Source of the DNA: Anolis sagrei
Lineage: Eukaryota; Chordata; Lepidosauria; Squamata; Anolidae
Reading direction: 5' to 3'
Length of the DNA: 64,000 nt
Assembly: GCF_037176765.1 (NCBI RefSeq)
Contig: NC_090024.1
Location: 241,791,071 to 241,855,070 of the forward strand
Each line of letters opens with the position of its first letter. Positions within the stretch are counted from its first letter, which is position 1. Shown here piece by piece: positions 48,655 through 58,754 of this stretch. The notes beneath the pieces were generated by a model, which was not told where the DNA came from, made no database searches, and saw only the letters and a program-made list of their open reading frames with translations. The position numbers were made by a program, and so were the translations under genes.

Positions 48655-49273
48655 ACTACAAGCTTGCTTTCTCCTCCCTGTGGCTTCCTCTCACATATTT
48701 ATACATGGCTATCATATCTCCTCTCAGCCTTCTCTTCTTCAGGCTAAACATGCCCAGCTCCTTAAGCCGCTCCTCATAGGGCTTGTTCTCCAGGCCCTTG
48801 ATCATTTTAGTTGCCCTCCTCTGGAATGTGTCCAGAGGAGGGCGGCTAAAATGATCAAGGGTCTGGAGAACAAGCCCTATGAGGAGCGGCTTAAGGAGCA
48901 GGGCAGCCTGAAGAAGAGAAGGCTGAGAGGAGATATGATAGCAATGTATAAATATGTGAGAGGAAGCCACAGGGAGGAGGGAGCAAGGTTGTTTTCTGCT
49001 TCCCTGGAGACTAGGGCGCAATGGAACAATGGCTTCAAACTACAAGAGAGGAGATTCCATCTGAACATGAGGAAGAACTTCCTGACTGTAAGAGCCGTTC
49101 AGCAGTGGAACTCTCTGCCCCGGAGTGTGGTGGAGGCTCCTTTTTGGAAGCTTTTAAACAGAGGCTGGATGGCCATCTGTCATGGGTGATTTGAACGCAA
49201 TATTCCTGCTTCTTGGCAGAATGGGGTTGGACTGGATGGCCCAGGAGGTCTCTTCCAACTCTTTGATTCTATG
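48655..49273. mobile_element. CR1 fold-back: antisense fragment head to head with a sense 3' end
   Basis: 48655-48824 is antisense CR1 and 48825-49273 is sense CR1. Both cover the same segment (AGCAAGCTTGTTTTC ... GAATGTGTCCAGAGGAGGGC), so the centre at about 48826 is an inverted repeat with arms of about 170 bases and no spacer. The sense arm runs to the terminal GATTCTATGA. Confidence 0.85.
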
Positions 49274-49470
49274 ACTCAGAGAGAAATTTCAAGCATCATC
49301 AGCATTTCACAAGAACGTGTGGGTCACATTATTGTTTTGCTTGGCTATCGGAAGGTTTGTGAACAATTGGTACAGCAGAACTTCCAGGACTGGATCTCAC
49401 CACTGTACGACATCCTCCATACAGTCCAGATTTAGCACCGTCTGCCTTCCATCTGTTCCCAATAATGAAA
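49274..49470 (+). mobile_element. Mariner fragment between two CR1 ends
   Basis: CTCAGAGAGAAATTTCAAGC, CAAGAACGTGTGGGTCACAT, GCTTGGCTATCGGAAGGT and TAGCACCGTCTGCCTTCC match the transposase region of 10840-11000. It includes the region [15 protein letters not shown]-like sequence missing in part from the 10 kb copy. Confidence 0.8.
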
Positions 49471-49665
49471 GAACTCTCTGCCCCGGAGTGTGGTGGAGGC
49501 TCCTTCTTTGGAAACTTTTAAACAGAGGCTGGATGGCCATCTGTCAGGGGTGATTTGAATGCAATATTCCTGCTTCTTGGCAGAATGGGGTTGGACTGGA
49601 TGGCCCAGGAGGTCTCTTCCAACTCTTTGATTCTATGATTCTATGATTCTATGTGTGTGCTTTAG
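49470..49665 (+). mobile_element. CR1 3' end
   Basis: GAACTCTCTGCCCCGGAGTG through GGCTGGATGGCCATCTGTCA to ATTCTATGATTCTATGATTC. Confidence 0.85.
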
Positions 49666-49999
49666 ATAGCATATGTAAGGCTGTTTTGCTCTTTGCACCC
49701 CTGTTCATCATCCTTTCTGTCCCTCTGAGAAATAGATTTTGAAGAACTTGGCTTGTTGTGCAAACAAAGATTGGTAATAAAGCTTTGGTGGCCTCTCGGT
49801 GCCTGAGTCCAGCTCTCCAGTCACTACAAAACACTAGCTTTCATATACTTAAGACATTCTTATTGTTAGGCCAAAACTCCGTGGGGAAAAGTCCTTTGTG
49901 CCAAAATAAAATCAAATAATTAACAATAATGTGACGAAATGAAAATCATGCATAGTTTGATTTGATCAGCACACAAGACTGTGGGCTGATCAGATAGCA
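49666..49999. other. Intergenic, nothing recognised
   Basis: No gene, RNA or element identified. Confidence 0.3.
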
Positions 50000-52190
50000 C
50001 ACCAACTCTTGAAGAATGGGAAACCTAACCTTGCCACCAAAGTAGGAAAGAAACCAATAGCCACACAGCAAGAGATTGAGAACAACAACCTTCATGAACC
50101 CTTTACATCTACTGAATTGGACATGGCTCTCAATAAATGTAAGCTGGCTTGGATGACCTATGGATGGAACAAATCAAGAACTTTGGTCCCAAAGCAAGGC
50201 ACTGGCTGCAGGAGCTGATGAACAACTGCACTGCATTCCGTCAGATCCCCAAAATCTGGAGGAAAGCAAGAGTCATTGCCATCTTGAAGCCAGGCAAAGA
50301 CCGTAATGATCAAAAAAGCTATAGACCAATCTCCCTGTTGTGCCACCTCTACAAAGTTCTGGAGAGACTTATTTTGCATAGAATTATGGAAAAATAGACC
50401 CCTGTCTGATTCCACAGCAAGCTGGCTTCAGGAAAGGCAAAAGCTGCACATCGCAAGTACTGAACCTGACTCAGCACATAGAAGATGGCTTTGACAGGCA
50501 GCAGATCACAGGAGCTGTCTTCATAGACCTGTCAGCAGCCTATGAGACTGTAAACCACCGCCTCCTCCTGAGAAAAATGTATAATATCACAAAGGACGAC
50601 TACCTCACCCGCCTCATAGGAAACCTGCTACAAAACAGGAGCTTTTTTGTTGAGTTCCAGGGCCAGAGAAGCAGATGGCGGAAACAACCTGCCTCAGGTG
50701 AGTGTACTCGCTCCATCCATGTTCAACATTTACACAAATGACCAGCCACTGCCGGAAGGGACAGAGAGTTTCATCTATGCTGATGATCGTGCCATCACCG
50801 CTCAAGCAGGGAGCTTTGAGATGGTTGAACAGAAGCTCTCCGAAGCTCTAGGTGCTCTTACTGCCTATTACAGGGAAAACCAACTGATCCCTAACCCATC
50901 TAAAACACAGACATGTGCCTTTCACCTCAAGAACAGACAAGCATCTCGAGCTCTGAGGATCACCTGGGAAGGAATCCCATTGGAGCACTGCAGCGCACCC
51001 AAATATCTGGGAGTTACCCTGGACCATGCCCTGACCTACAAGAAGAACTGCCTGAATATCAAGCAAAAAGTGGGTGCTAGAAACAATATCATATGAAAGC
51101 TGACTGGAACAACCTGGGGATCACAACCAGACACAGTGAAGACATCTGCCCTTGCGCTGTGCTACTCTGCTGCCAAGTACGCATGCCCAGTGTGGAACAC
51201 ATCTCACCACACTAAAACAGTTACTTACTTAGGCGATCCCTTGCTTTCCGAGGATGATTGTCTTACAATATTCTTGTGGGTCCGTATGTGGCTGTGGAGC
51301 CCTATTCTTGCTCGGCATCTTCTTCCGCAGTGAGGGCATTGGTTTCCAGATGGAAGGCGGTCTCGGTCGGGGTTGGCTTGATGCGCCGTCCTCTTGGCAC
51401 GCTTCTCCCTTTCGCCCTCCATTCGTGCCTCCTCAAATTCTGCAGCACTGCTGGTCACAGCTGACCTCCAGCTGGAGCGCTCAAGGGCCAGGGCTTCCCA
51501 GTTCTCAGTGTCTATGCCAGAGTTTTTAAGGTTGGCTTTGAGCCAACTAAAACAGTGGATGTGGCTCTTAATGAGACATGCTGCATTATCACGGGGTGTC
51601 TGCGCCCTACACTACTGGAAAAATTACACTGTTTAGCCAGCATTGCACCACCTGACATCTTCCGGGAAGTAGCAGCCAATAGTGAAAGGACCAAGGCAGA
51701 GACATCTCCAGCCCATCCCCTGTTTGGGTATCAGCCAGCACGTCAACGACTTAAATCAAGAAATAGTTTTTTAAGATCTACAGAGACACTCGCTGGAACA
51801 CCTCAGCAAGCGAGAGTCCAAAAGTGGCAGGCTCAAACCCAGCACCTCAATTCATGGGTGATACCAGATGAGAGACTCCCCCCTGGGCACACAGAAGACT
51901 GGGTGACTTGGAAGGTGTTGAACAGACTGCGCTCTGGCACCACGAGATGCAGAACCAACCTTCAGAAATGGGGCCACAAAGTGGAATCCACGACATGCGA
52001 GTGTGGAGAAGAGCAAACCACTGACCACCTGCTGCAATGCACCCTGAGCCCTGCCACATGCACAAAGGAGGACCTTCTTGCGGCAACACCAGAAGCACTC
52101 CAAGTGGCCAGATACTGGTCAAAGGACATTTAATCAACTACCAAGCTTCCAAACTTTGTGTTTTGTTTGTTTGTTTTGTTTGTTTGTTTT
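50000..52190 (+). mobile_element. Jockey/I-type LINE (Vingi-like), longest copy
   Basis: Encodes RT blocks PKIWRKARVIAILKPGKDRN, YRPISLLCHLYKVLERLILH, GAVFIDLSAAYETVNHRLLL, QVSVLAPSMFNIYTNDQPLP, FIYADDRAITAQAGSFEMVE (YADD box), YLGVTLDHALTYKKNCLNIK, then ACPVWNTSHH | AKTVDVALNETC across an insertion. The C-terminal [20 protein letters not shown] knuckle follows, with stop at about 52133 and a TTTG-rich tail. Frame changes occur near 50190, 50400, 50640 and 51096, so it is inactive. No endonuclease part remains. Confidence 0.85.
51221..51545 (-). mobile_element. Zinc-finger LINE tail inserted in the jockey/I-type LINE
   Basis: ACTAAAACAG occurs at 51211-51220 and 51546-51555. The insert starts TTACTTACTTAGGCGATCCC (its reverse-complemented tail) and encodes antisense CPHCGRRCRARIGLHSHIRT(H), a complete C2H2 finger, and [20 protein letters not shown]. 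Confidence 0.9.
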
Positions 52191-52289
52191 TGTTTTCCCT
52201 GTTTGACACCTGATATACATAACAAGGAACTAGTATAGGAGGCCTGAAGACTGTTATCATCTCAGTTTGCCTATGGGTTCTAGTGACAG

Positions 52290-52449
52290 GAAAGGAGAAC
52301 TGTGGGAAGAGCTTGCTGACCATGAGAAGAGCTGTTGAACTCTCTACTGGACTCTCCTAGAGTTTGGATGGCTTTGAGTGTGCTTTCTCTGCCTGAAGGC
52401 AGAAGGGGGTCAGGCTGGATGGCCCCTGGGGGTCTCTTCCAACTCTGGG
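52290..52449 (+). mobile_element. Old CR1-type 3' end
   Basis: GGTCAGGCTGGATGGCCCCT, GGGGGTCTCTTCCAACTCTG and GGGATGCTA. Its diverged tail borders the GC-rich segment. Confidence 0.6.
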
Positions 52450-52749
52450 ATGCTAGGAAAGGCGAACTCCGGGTCCCTGCGCCCTCTGTCCATGCTCAGA
52501 GGCGCGGAGGGAGGGAGAGAAGGAGGGAGGGCAGCGGAGGGGGAGTGTCCCATAGCTCTGCTCTCCCCCCAGCCCAGCCCTGCCCTGCCTTGCCTTCTCC
52601 TCTTCCTCCTCCTTCCCTGGATTTAAACGGGACGCCTGCTTTGTCCCGCCGCTGGAGCGCGATGGAGCCGGACGGGAGGAGCAGAGGATGCGGCCAAAGT
52701 CGGATGGAGCCCGAGGAGGAGGAGGAGAAGCGGCGCTGAGAGCAGCCAG
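52450..52749 (+). promoter_or_regulatory. GC-rich promoter and possible first exon of an unidentified gene
   Basis: This is the most GC- and CpG-rich stretch of the last 20 kb, with no repeat resemblance. An ATG at 52662 opens a frame of 25 codons that stops at 52739. A second ATG at 52688 (MRPKSDGARGGGG...) stays open to a good donor GCAGCCAG|GTAGCC at 52750. A first exon with its intron starting at 52750 is the simplest reading, and the continuation would lie beyond a long repeat-filled intron. I cannot name the gene; a CpG-rich chance segment is the alternative. Confidence 0.4.
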
Positions 52750-52827
52750 GTAGCCCAGCTCCCTCGAGCATGTGCAGAGTGTTATAGGGACCCCTCCTCT
52801 CCTGTCTTCCCTTGCAGGCAGGCAGGC

Positions 52828-52828
52828 A

Positions 52829-52866
<38 letters not shown>
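52828..52866 (+). repeat. (CA)n microsatellite
   Basis: GACACACACACACACACACA and on, about 17 units, then GA repeats. Confidence 0.9.
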
Positions 52867-52867
<1 letters not shown>

Positions 52868-52870
52868 AGA

Positions 52871-53400
52871 GAGTTCTGGCTTCGGGTTGCAACTCCCTGC
52901 ACCTCCCAACCAGGAAAGCCTGTCCCAAAGTCTTCTCCCTTCTCTTGCTCCAGGGGTGGGGATGATGGGTGCTGGAGTGGGAAGAAAAATAACTTTCCCC
53001 CACTTTCTTCCCTTGCAAACAAAGCCAGAAGCAAGAGTAAGACACACACAGAGAATGAGTTCTGGCTTCGGATTGCAACTCCCTGCATCTCCCAACCAGA
53101 AAAAGCCAATCCCAAAGTCTTCTCCCTTCTCTTACTCCAGGGGTGGGGATGATGGGTGCTGGAGTGGGAAGAAAAATAACTTTCCCCCACTTTCTTCCCT
53201 TGCAAACAAAGCCAGAAGCAAGAGTAAGACACACACAGAGAATGAGTTCTGGCTTCGGATTGCAACTCCCTGCATCTCCCAACCAGGAAAGCCTATCCCA
53301 AAGTCTTCTCCCTTCTCTTCCTCCAGGGATGGGGATGATGGGTGCTAGAGTGGGAAGAAAAATACAACTCTTCCCCACTCTCCTCCCTACTTTTGGTTGC
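52871..53400 (+). repeat. 187-bp minisatellite, three copies
   Basis: GAGTTCTGGCTTCGG begins at 52871, 53057 and 53244. Units share CAACTCCCTGCA, CCAAAGTCTTCTCCCTTCTC and GGTGGGGATGATGGGTGCTG. Each ends in ACACACAGAGA, suggesting slippage between CA-rich ends. Within the putative first intron. Confidence 0.85.
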
Positions 53401-53639
53401 AACTCCCAGCATTCCCCCCAGTTAAGCAATTCTGTGCCAAAAGTTCTCAGGAAAGCCTAGGAAGCCAGTCCCAAGTTATTCTCTCCTTTCAGCTGTACTG
53501 ATTGGGGATGGTGGGAGATGTAGTGGGGAGAATAGAGCTATTCCCAGGCTTCTCTCTAGTACACTCCCCTAGTTTACACTGGTTGGGGGATGTTGGGAAT
53601 TGTGGTGGGGAAGCAGGACTTTCCTTCCAGCCTTGTGGA

Positions 53640-53717
53640 AATGTCCAGGGTAAGTTGCCAAAATATTATCCTTAGTGGCTCCTCTCCAAAGCTGAAAGTC
53701 TCCATTTATTATTATTA

Positions 53718-53770
<53 letters not shown>

Positions 53771-53847
53771 GGTTTCAGGTAAGTAACCAAAACATTATCC
53801 TTAGTGGCTCCCCTACAAAGATGAAATACTCTGCCATAAGACATGAA

Positions 53848-53886
<39 letters not shown>

Positions 53887-54481
53887 TGAAACACAACAAG
53901 ATGAGTCCACAGCACACTCTCTGCTGGTTGTTGTATTGGATCACATGTCGGACACTTCCCAAGTGTCTAGGACTGAGTGATGTATCGCCAAATAATGCGT
54001 GCAGATCCCAGTAGGGTGGCCTTTTGCAGCTGGCAGATGGTAATCTTGTCAGTGCTGATTGTGTTTAAGCGCAGGCCAAGGTCTTTAGGCACTGCACCCA
54101 GTGTGCCGATCACCACTGGGACCCCTTGACTGGTTTGTGCCACAATCTTCGCAGTTCTATCGTTAAATCCTCATATTGTGCCAACTTTTCCAGTTGTTTT
54201 TCTTCAATCTGCTGTCACCTAGGATTGCAACATCGACAATCCATACTTTAGGTTCTTGTGGGTTTTTTCGGGCTATAGAGCCATGTTCTAGAGGCATTTC
54301 TCCTGACGTTTCGCCTGCATCTATGGCAAGCATCCTCAGAGGTGCCATAGATGCAGGCGAAACGTCAGGAGAAATGCCTCTAGAACATGGCTCTATAGCC
54401 CGAAAAAACCCACAAGAACCTAGTGATTCCAGCCATGAAAACCTTTGACAATAAATCCATACTTTGTGTTTTAACATGATC

Positions 54482-54518
<37 letters not shown>

Positions 54519-54655
54519 GGGCCCAGATTAGTAAACAAAACATTATCCTTAGTGGCTGTTCTACAAAGCTGAAAGATATCAAAGGACATGAAATTATTAT
54601 TACTAGTACTATTATTAAAGGTCCCAGATATGTCACCAAAATATTATCCTTAGTC
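53640..54655. mobile_element. LINE-like dispersed repeat with (TTA)n tails, broken by a Penelope-like insert
   Basis: Three or four segments share ACCAAAACATTATCCTTAGT and AAAGATGAAA/AAAGCTGAAA next to long (TTA)n runs (53708-53770, 53848-53886, 54483-54518). 53890-54250 (CACATGTCGGACACTTCCCA, GGATTGCAACATCGAC) resembles antisense non-LTR ORF sequence. Family not assigned. Confidence 0.5.
54250..54453. mobile_element. Penelope-like fold-back insertion, 12-bp target duplication
   Basis: AATCCATACTTT flanks the insert at 54238-54249 and 54454-54465. Inside, GGGTTTTTTCGGGCTATAGA ... CATCTATGGCAAGCATCCTC turns into its inverse, ...TATAGCCCGAAAAAACCCAC, and then runs on to GCCATGAAAACCTTTGACAA. 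The two halves are near-identical over about 85 bases. Confidence 0.8.
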
Positions 54656-55345
54656 AGTGGTTCTCAACCTTCCAATTTTTTTTTTTGTCATGTCAGGAGC
54701 GACTTGAGAAACTGCAAGTCGCTTCTGGTGTGAGATTATTGGCCGTCTGCAAGAACGTTGCCCAGGGGACACACGGATGATTTGATGTTTTTATCATCCT
54801 TGTGGGAGGCTTCTCTCATGTCCCCGCATGGAGAGCTGGAGCTGATAGAGGGAGCTCATCCACTGCTTCCCGAATTCGAACCTGCGACCTGTCGGTCTTC
54901 AGTCCTGCTGGCACAGGGGTTTAACCCACTGCGCCACCGGGGACTCCAACCTTCCAAATGCCACAATGCCTTAATCCAGTTCCTCATGTTGTGGTGACCC
55001 TCAACCACAAAATTATTTTTCTTGCTACTTGACAACTGTAAATTTGCTACTGTTATGAATCGTAATGTAAATATCTGGTATGCAGGATGTATTTTCATTC
55101 ACTGGACAAAATTTGGCACAAATACCCGATACGCCCAAATTTGAATACTGGTGGGGTTGGAGGTGGAGGGGATTGATTTTGTCATTTGGGAGCTGTAGTT
55201 GCTGGGATTTATAGTTCACCTACAATCAAAGAGCATTCTAAGCTCCACCAATGATGGAATTGAGTCAAACTTAGCACACAGAACTCCCATGACCAACAAA
55301 AAACACTGGAAGGGTTTGGTGGGGATTGATCATGAGTTGTGTAGT
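54655..55345 (+). mobile_element. SPIN-like hAT element with a SINE insertion
   Basis: CAGTGGTTCTCAACCTTCCA at 54657, then after the SINE CAGTTCCTCATGTTGTGGTG, GACCCTCAACCACAAAATTA, TTTGCTACTGTTATGAATCG and TAATGTAAATATCTGGTATG. This is the characteristic end of the SPIN family known from Anolis and several mammals. It continues into the same body as 30240-31340. No second end is visible. Confidence 0.75.
54677..54947 (-). mobile_element. tRNA-derived SINE inserted in the SPIN-like element
   Basis: AACCTTCCAA is duplicated (54666-54675 and 54948-54957). T-run, then GTCATGTCAGGAGCGACTTG, complement of B box ATTCGAACCTGC, complement of A box CCCACTGCGCCACC. Confidence 0.9.
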
Positions 55346-55910
55346 TTGTTTCCTCTGTGTTGTTGTGCTGTTGTAATTTTTGAGTTTTTTAATACTGGTA
55401 GCCAGATTTTGTTCATTTTCATGTTTTCCTCCTTTCTGTTGAAATTGTCCACATGCTTGTGGATTTCAGTGGCTTCTCTGTGTAGCCTGACATGGTGGTT
55501 GTGAGAGTGGTCCAGCACTTCTGTGTTCTCAAATAACATTTTGTGTCCAGATTGGTTCATCAGGTGCAACAGCAAAACAACAGAGAGTAAACAATCAGGC
55601 AAATCAAATCACTCTCAACAAAAGATTCCCCCTAGGCACTTCCAAGCATTAAATGGTAATCAAGGTGGTCAGTTGAAACATTCACACCTAGCTCCAGCAG
55701 ACAAGAGTCCTTTGTCCCACCCTGGTTTTTCCACAGATATATAAACCCTTTTTCCTAGTTCCAACAGACTTCACTACCTCTGAGGATGCTTGCCATAGAT
55801 GCAGGCGAAACGTCAGGAGAAAATGCCTCCAGAACATGGCCCTATAGCCTGGAAAAACCTACAACAACCCAGTGATTCCGGCCATGAAAGCCTTCGACAA
55901 TACATTTCTT
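55345..55910 (-). mobile_element. Penelope-like element: C-terminal coding plus terminal repeat
   Basis: 55340-55602 antisense encodes HLMNQSGHKMLFENTEVLDH, then [20 protein letters not shown] and a short WLPVLKN end, colinear with 16014-16199. The terminal repeat follows at 55650-55910 (GACAAGAGTCCTTTGTCCCA ... CCGGCCATGAAAGCCTTCGA). Coding and repeat in one piece support the family assignment for all such repeats here. Confidence 0.75.
55780..55814 (+). other. Hammerhead-ribozyme-like core, second copy
   Basis: CTGAGGA at 55780-55786, GCTTGC (55788-55793) able to pair with GCAGGC (55801-55806) over loop CATAGAT, GAAA at 55807-55810, CGTC at 55811-55814. Same extra T as in the 14.5 kb copy. 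Confidence 0.4.
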
Positions 55911-56099
55911 ACATTGTGTTGTAATTAAATGAATGCAATTTGGCCACACTTGAACTTCAGTGGCTCAATGCTATGGGCTCCTGGGATATGCAGTTTTACA
56001 AGGACTTCAACCTCTTCTGTTAAAAAGTGACCAAACTGCAACTCCCATGATGCCTTCGCACTGAGGAATGGAAGTTGCAAGCGGTACCAAACTGCATTA

Positions 56100-58140
56100 A
56101 TGCAGGGACAAGACTGCCCATGCCTCTTCTACTGCATTAGTGTAGAAGTGTAGAAGAGGCATGGGCAGTCTTAGTGTAGAAGAGGCATGGGCAGTCTTGA
56201 GGCTGTTAGGAATGGTGGGACTTGGAGTCCAAAACACCTGGAGGGACAAGACTGCCCATGCCTCTTCTACACTAAGACGGCCCATGCCTCTTCTACTGCA
56301 TTAGTGTAGAAGTGTAGAAGAGGCATGGGCAGTCTTAGTGTAGAAGAGGCATGGGCAGTCTTGAGGCTGTTAGGAATGGTGGGACTTGGAGTCCAAAACA
56401 CCTGGAGGGACAAGACTGCCCATGCCTCTTCTACACTAAGACGGCCCATGCCTCTTCTACTGCATTAGTGTAGAAGTGTAGAAGAGGCATGGGCAGTCTT
56501 AGTGTAGAAGAGGCATGGGCAGTCTTGAGGCTGTTAGGAATGGTGGGACTTGGAGTCCAAAACACCTGGAGGGACAAGACTGCCCATGCCTCTTCTACAC
56601 TAAGACGGCCCATGCCTCTTCTACTGCATTAGTGTAGAAGTGTAGAAGAGGCATGGGCAGTCTTAGTGTAGAAGAGGCATGGGCAGTCTTGAGGCTGTTA
56701 GGAATGGTGGGACTTGGAGTCCAAAACACCTGGAGGGACAAGACTGCCCATGCCTCTTCTACACTAAGACGGCCCATGCCTCTTCTACTGCATTAGTGTA
56801 GAAGTGTAGAAGAGGCATGGGCAGTCTTAGTGTAGAAGAGGCATGGGCAGTCTTGAGGCTGTTAGGAATGGTGGGACTTGGAGTCCAAAACACCTGGAGG
56901 GACAAGACTGCCCATGCCTCTTCTACACTAAGACGGCCCATGCCTCTTCTACTGCATTAGTGTAGAAGTGTAGAAGAGGCATGGGCAGTCTTAGTGTAGA
57001 AGAGGCATGGGCAGTCTTGAGGCTGTTAGGAATGGTGGGACTTGCAGTCCAAAACACCTGGAGGGACAAGACTGCCCATGCCTCTTCTACACTAAGACGG
57101 CCCATGCCTCTTCTACTGCATTAGTGTAGAAGTGTAGAAGAGGCATGGGCAGCCTTAGTGTAGAAGAGGCATGGGCAGTCTTGAGGCTGTTAGGAATGGT
57201 GGGACTTGGAGTCCAAAACACCTGGAGGGACAAGACTGCCCATGCCTCTTCTACACTAAGACGGCCCATGCCTCTTCTACTGCATTAGTGTAGAAGTGTA
57301 GAAGAGGCATGGGCAGTCTTAGTGTAGAAGAGGCATGGGCAGTCTTGAGGCTGTTAGGAATGGTGGGACTTGGAGTCCAAAACACCTGGAGGGACAAGAC
57401 TGCCCATGCCTCTTCTACACTAAGACGGCCCATGCCTCTTCTACTGCATTAGTGTAGAAGTGTAGAAGAGGCATGGGCAGTCTTAGTGTAGAAGAGGCAT
57501 GGGCAGTCTTGAGGCTGTTAGGAATGGTGGGACTTGCAGTCCAAAACACCTGGAGGGACAAGACTGCCCATGCCTCTTCTACACTAAGACGGCCCATGCC
57601 TCTTCTACTGCATTAGTGTAGAAGTGTAGAAGAGGCATGGGCAGCCTTAGTGTAGAAGAGGCATGGGCAGTCTTGAGGCTGTTAGGAATGGTGGGACTTG
57701 GAGTCCAAAACACCTGGAGGGACAAGACTGCCCATGCCTCTTCTACACTAAGACGGCCCATGCCTCTTCTACTGCATTAGTGTAGAAGTGTAGAAGAGGC
57801 ATGGGCAGTCTTAGTGTAGAAGAGGCATGGGCAGTCTTGAGGCTGTTAGGAATGGTGGGACTTGCAGTCCAAAACACCTGGAGGGACAAGACTGCCCATG
57901 CCTCTTCTACACTAAGACGGCCCATGCCTCTTCTACTGCATTAGTGTAGAAGTGTAGAAGAGGCATGGGCAGTCTTAGTGTAGAAGAGGCATGGGCAGTC
58001 TTGAGGCTGTTAGGAATGGTGGGACTTGCAGTCCAAAACACCTGGAGGGACAAGACTGCCCATGCCTCTTCTACACTAAGACTGCCCATGTCTCTTCTAC
58101 TGCATTAGTGTAGAAGTGTAGAAGAGGCATGGGCAGTCTT
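56100..58140. repeat. 164-bp palindromic satellite derived from a hAT MITE
   Basis: Twelve or so monomers of 164 bp, 97-99% alike by eye. Each contains three or four copies of AGGCATGGGCAGTCTT or its inverse and a MITE core (GGCTGTTAGGAATGGTGGGA, GTCCAAAACACCTGGAGGGA), so each monomer is itself a set of hairpins. Variants GACTTGCAGTCC (57040, 57532, 57860, 58024) and GGGCAGCCTTAG (57148, 57640) repeat at 492 = 3 x 164, showing a higher-order unit. Regular 60-codon antisense frames are not genes. Confidence 0.93.
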
Positions 58141-58318
58141 GTCCCTCCAGGTGTTTTGGACTCCAACTCCCACCATTCCTAACAGCCTCAGGCCCCTTCC
58201 TTTTCCCCTTCAGCCGCTTAAGCGGCTGAGGGGGAAAAGGAAGGGGCCTGAGGCTGTTAGGAATGATGGGAGTTGGAGTCCAAAACACCTGGAGGTAGGC
58301 CCAAGTTGGCCCATGCCT
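58140..58318. mobile_element. Complete palindromic hAT MITE with GC-rich centre
   Basis: Arms GTCCCTCCAGGTGTTTTGGA ... CACCATTCCTAACAGCCTC and their inverse flank a 60-base perfect palindrome centred on CAGCCGCTTAAGCGGCTG (58213-58230). Directly joined to the satellite, whose monomer carries one arm. Confidence 0.8.
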
Positions 58319-58319
58319 G

Positions 58320-58750
58320 GTGTAGAAGATGCATCAATGTCTGACCTTGAAGGGGTGCATTCAGTGTGGTTTCCTCCCCAAACAGGGGAATGCGCTTTGC
58401 ACATGTTCAACATGCAACTCGGTCAGACTCAGACCTGGTTGCAAAGAGAGCTGGGCTTTGTTCATAGGGATAGTTGTGCGCATTGTGTGTAATTCAATGC
58501 CACTCCGGTCGTGACAATGGCGTGTTTCACGGCAAACAACTTTCCTTCTGAATTTTTAACCATGTTTTGGAGAGGCTGGCAAAAGCCTGCCGGGCGTTGG
58601 GTTACTCGGTCCCACGGTGATGAAACCAGAGCCTTATAACCAACCCTTGATAAGAGTCTCAAACAATACATATATTTTATAACATATATGCATATGGTTT
58701 GATATTCTGGGTTATATGGTTGTGTGGAAGGGTACAAAAGGGATTATAAT
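58320..58750. other. Intergenic, nothing recognised
   Basis: Unique-looking apart from a MITE remnant at 58697-58735 (GATATTCTGGGTTATATGG). Confidence 0.3.
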
Positions 58751-58754
58751 ATTT

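Noticed and set aside
56097-58089. Twelve nearly identical 60-codon ORFs (MGRLSVEEAWAVL)
   Set aside because: By-product of the 164-bp palindromic satellite; not a peptide family.
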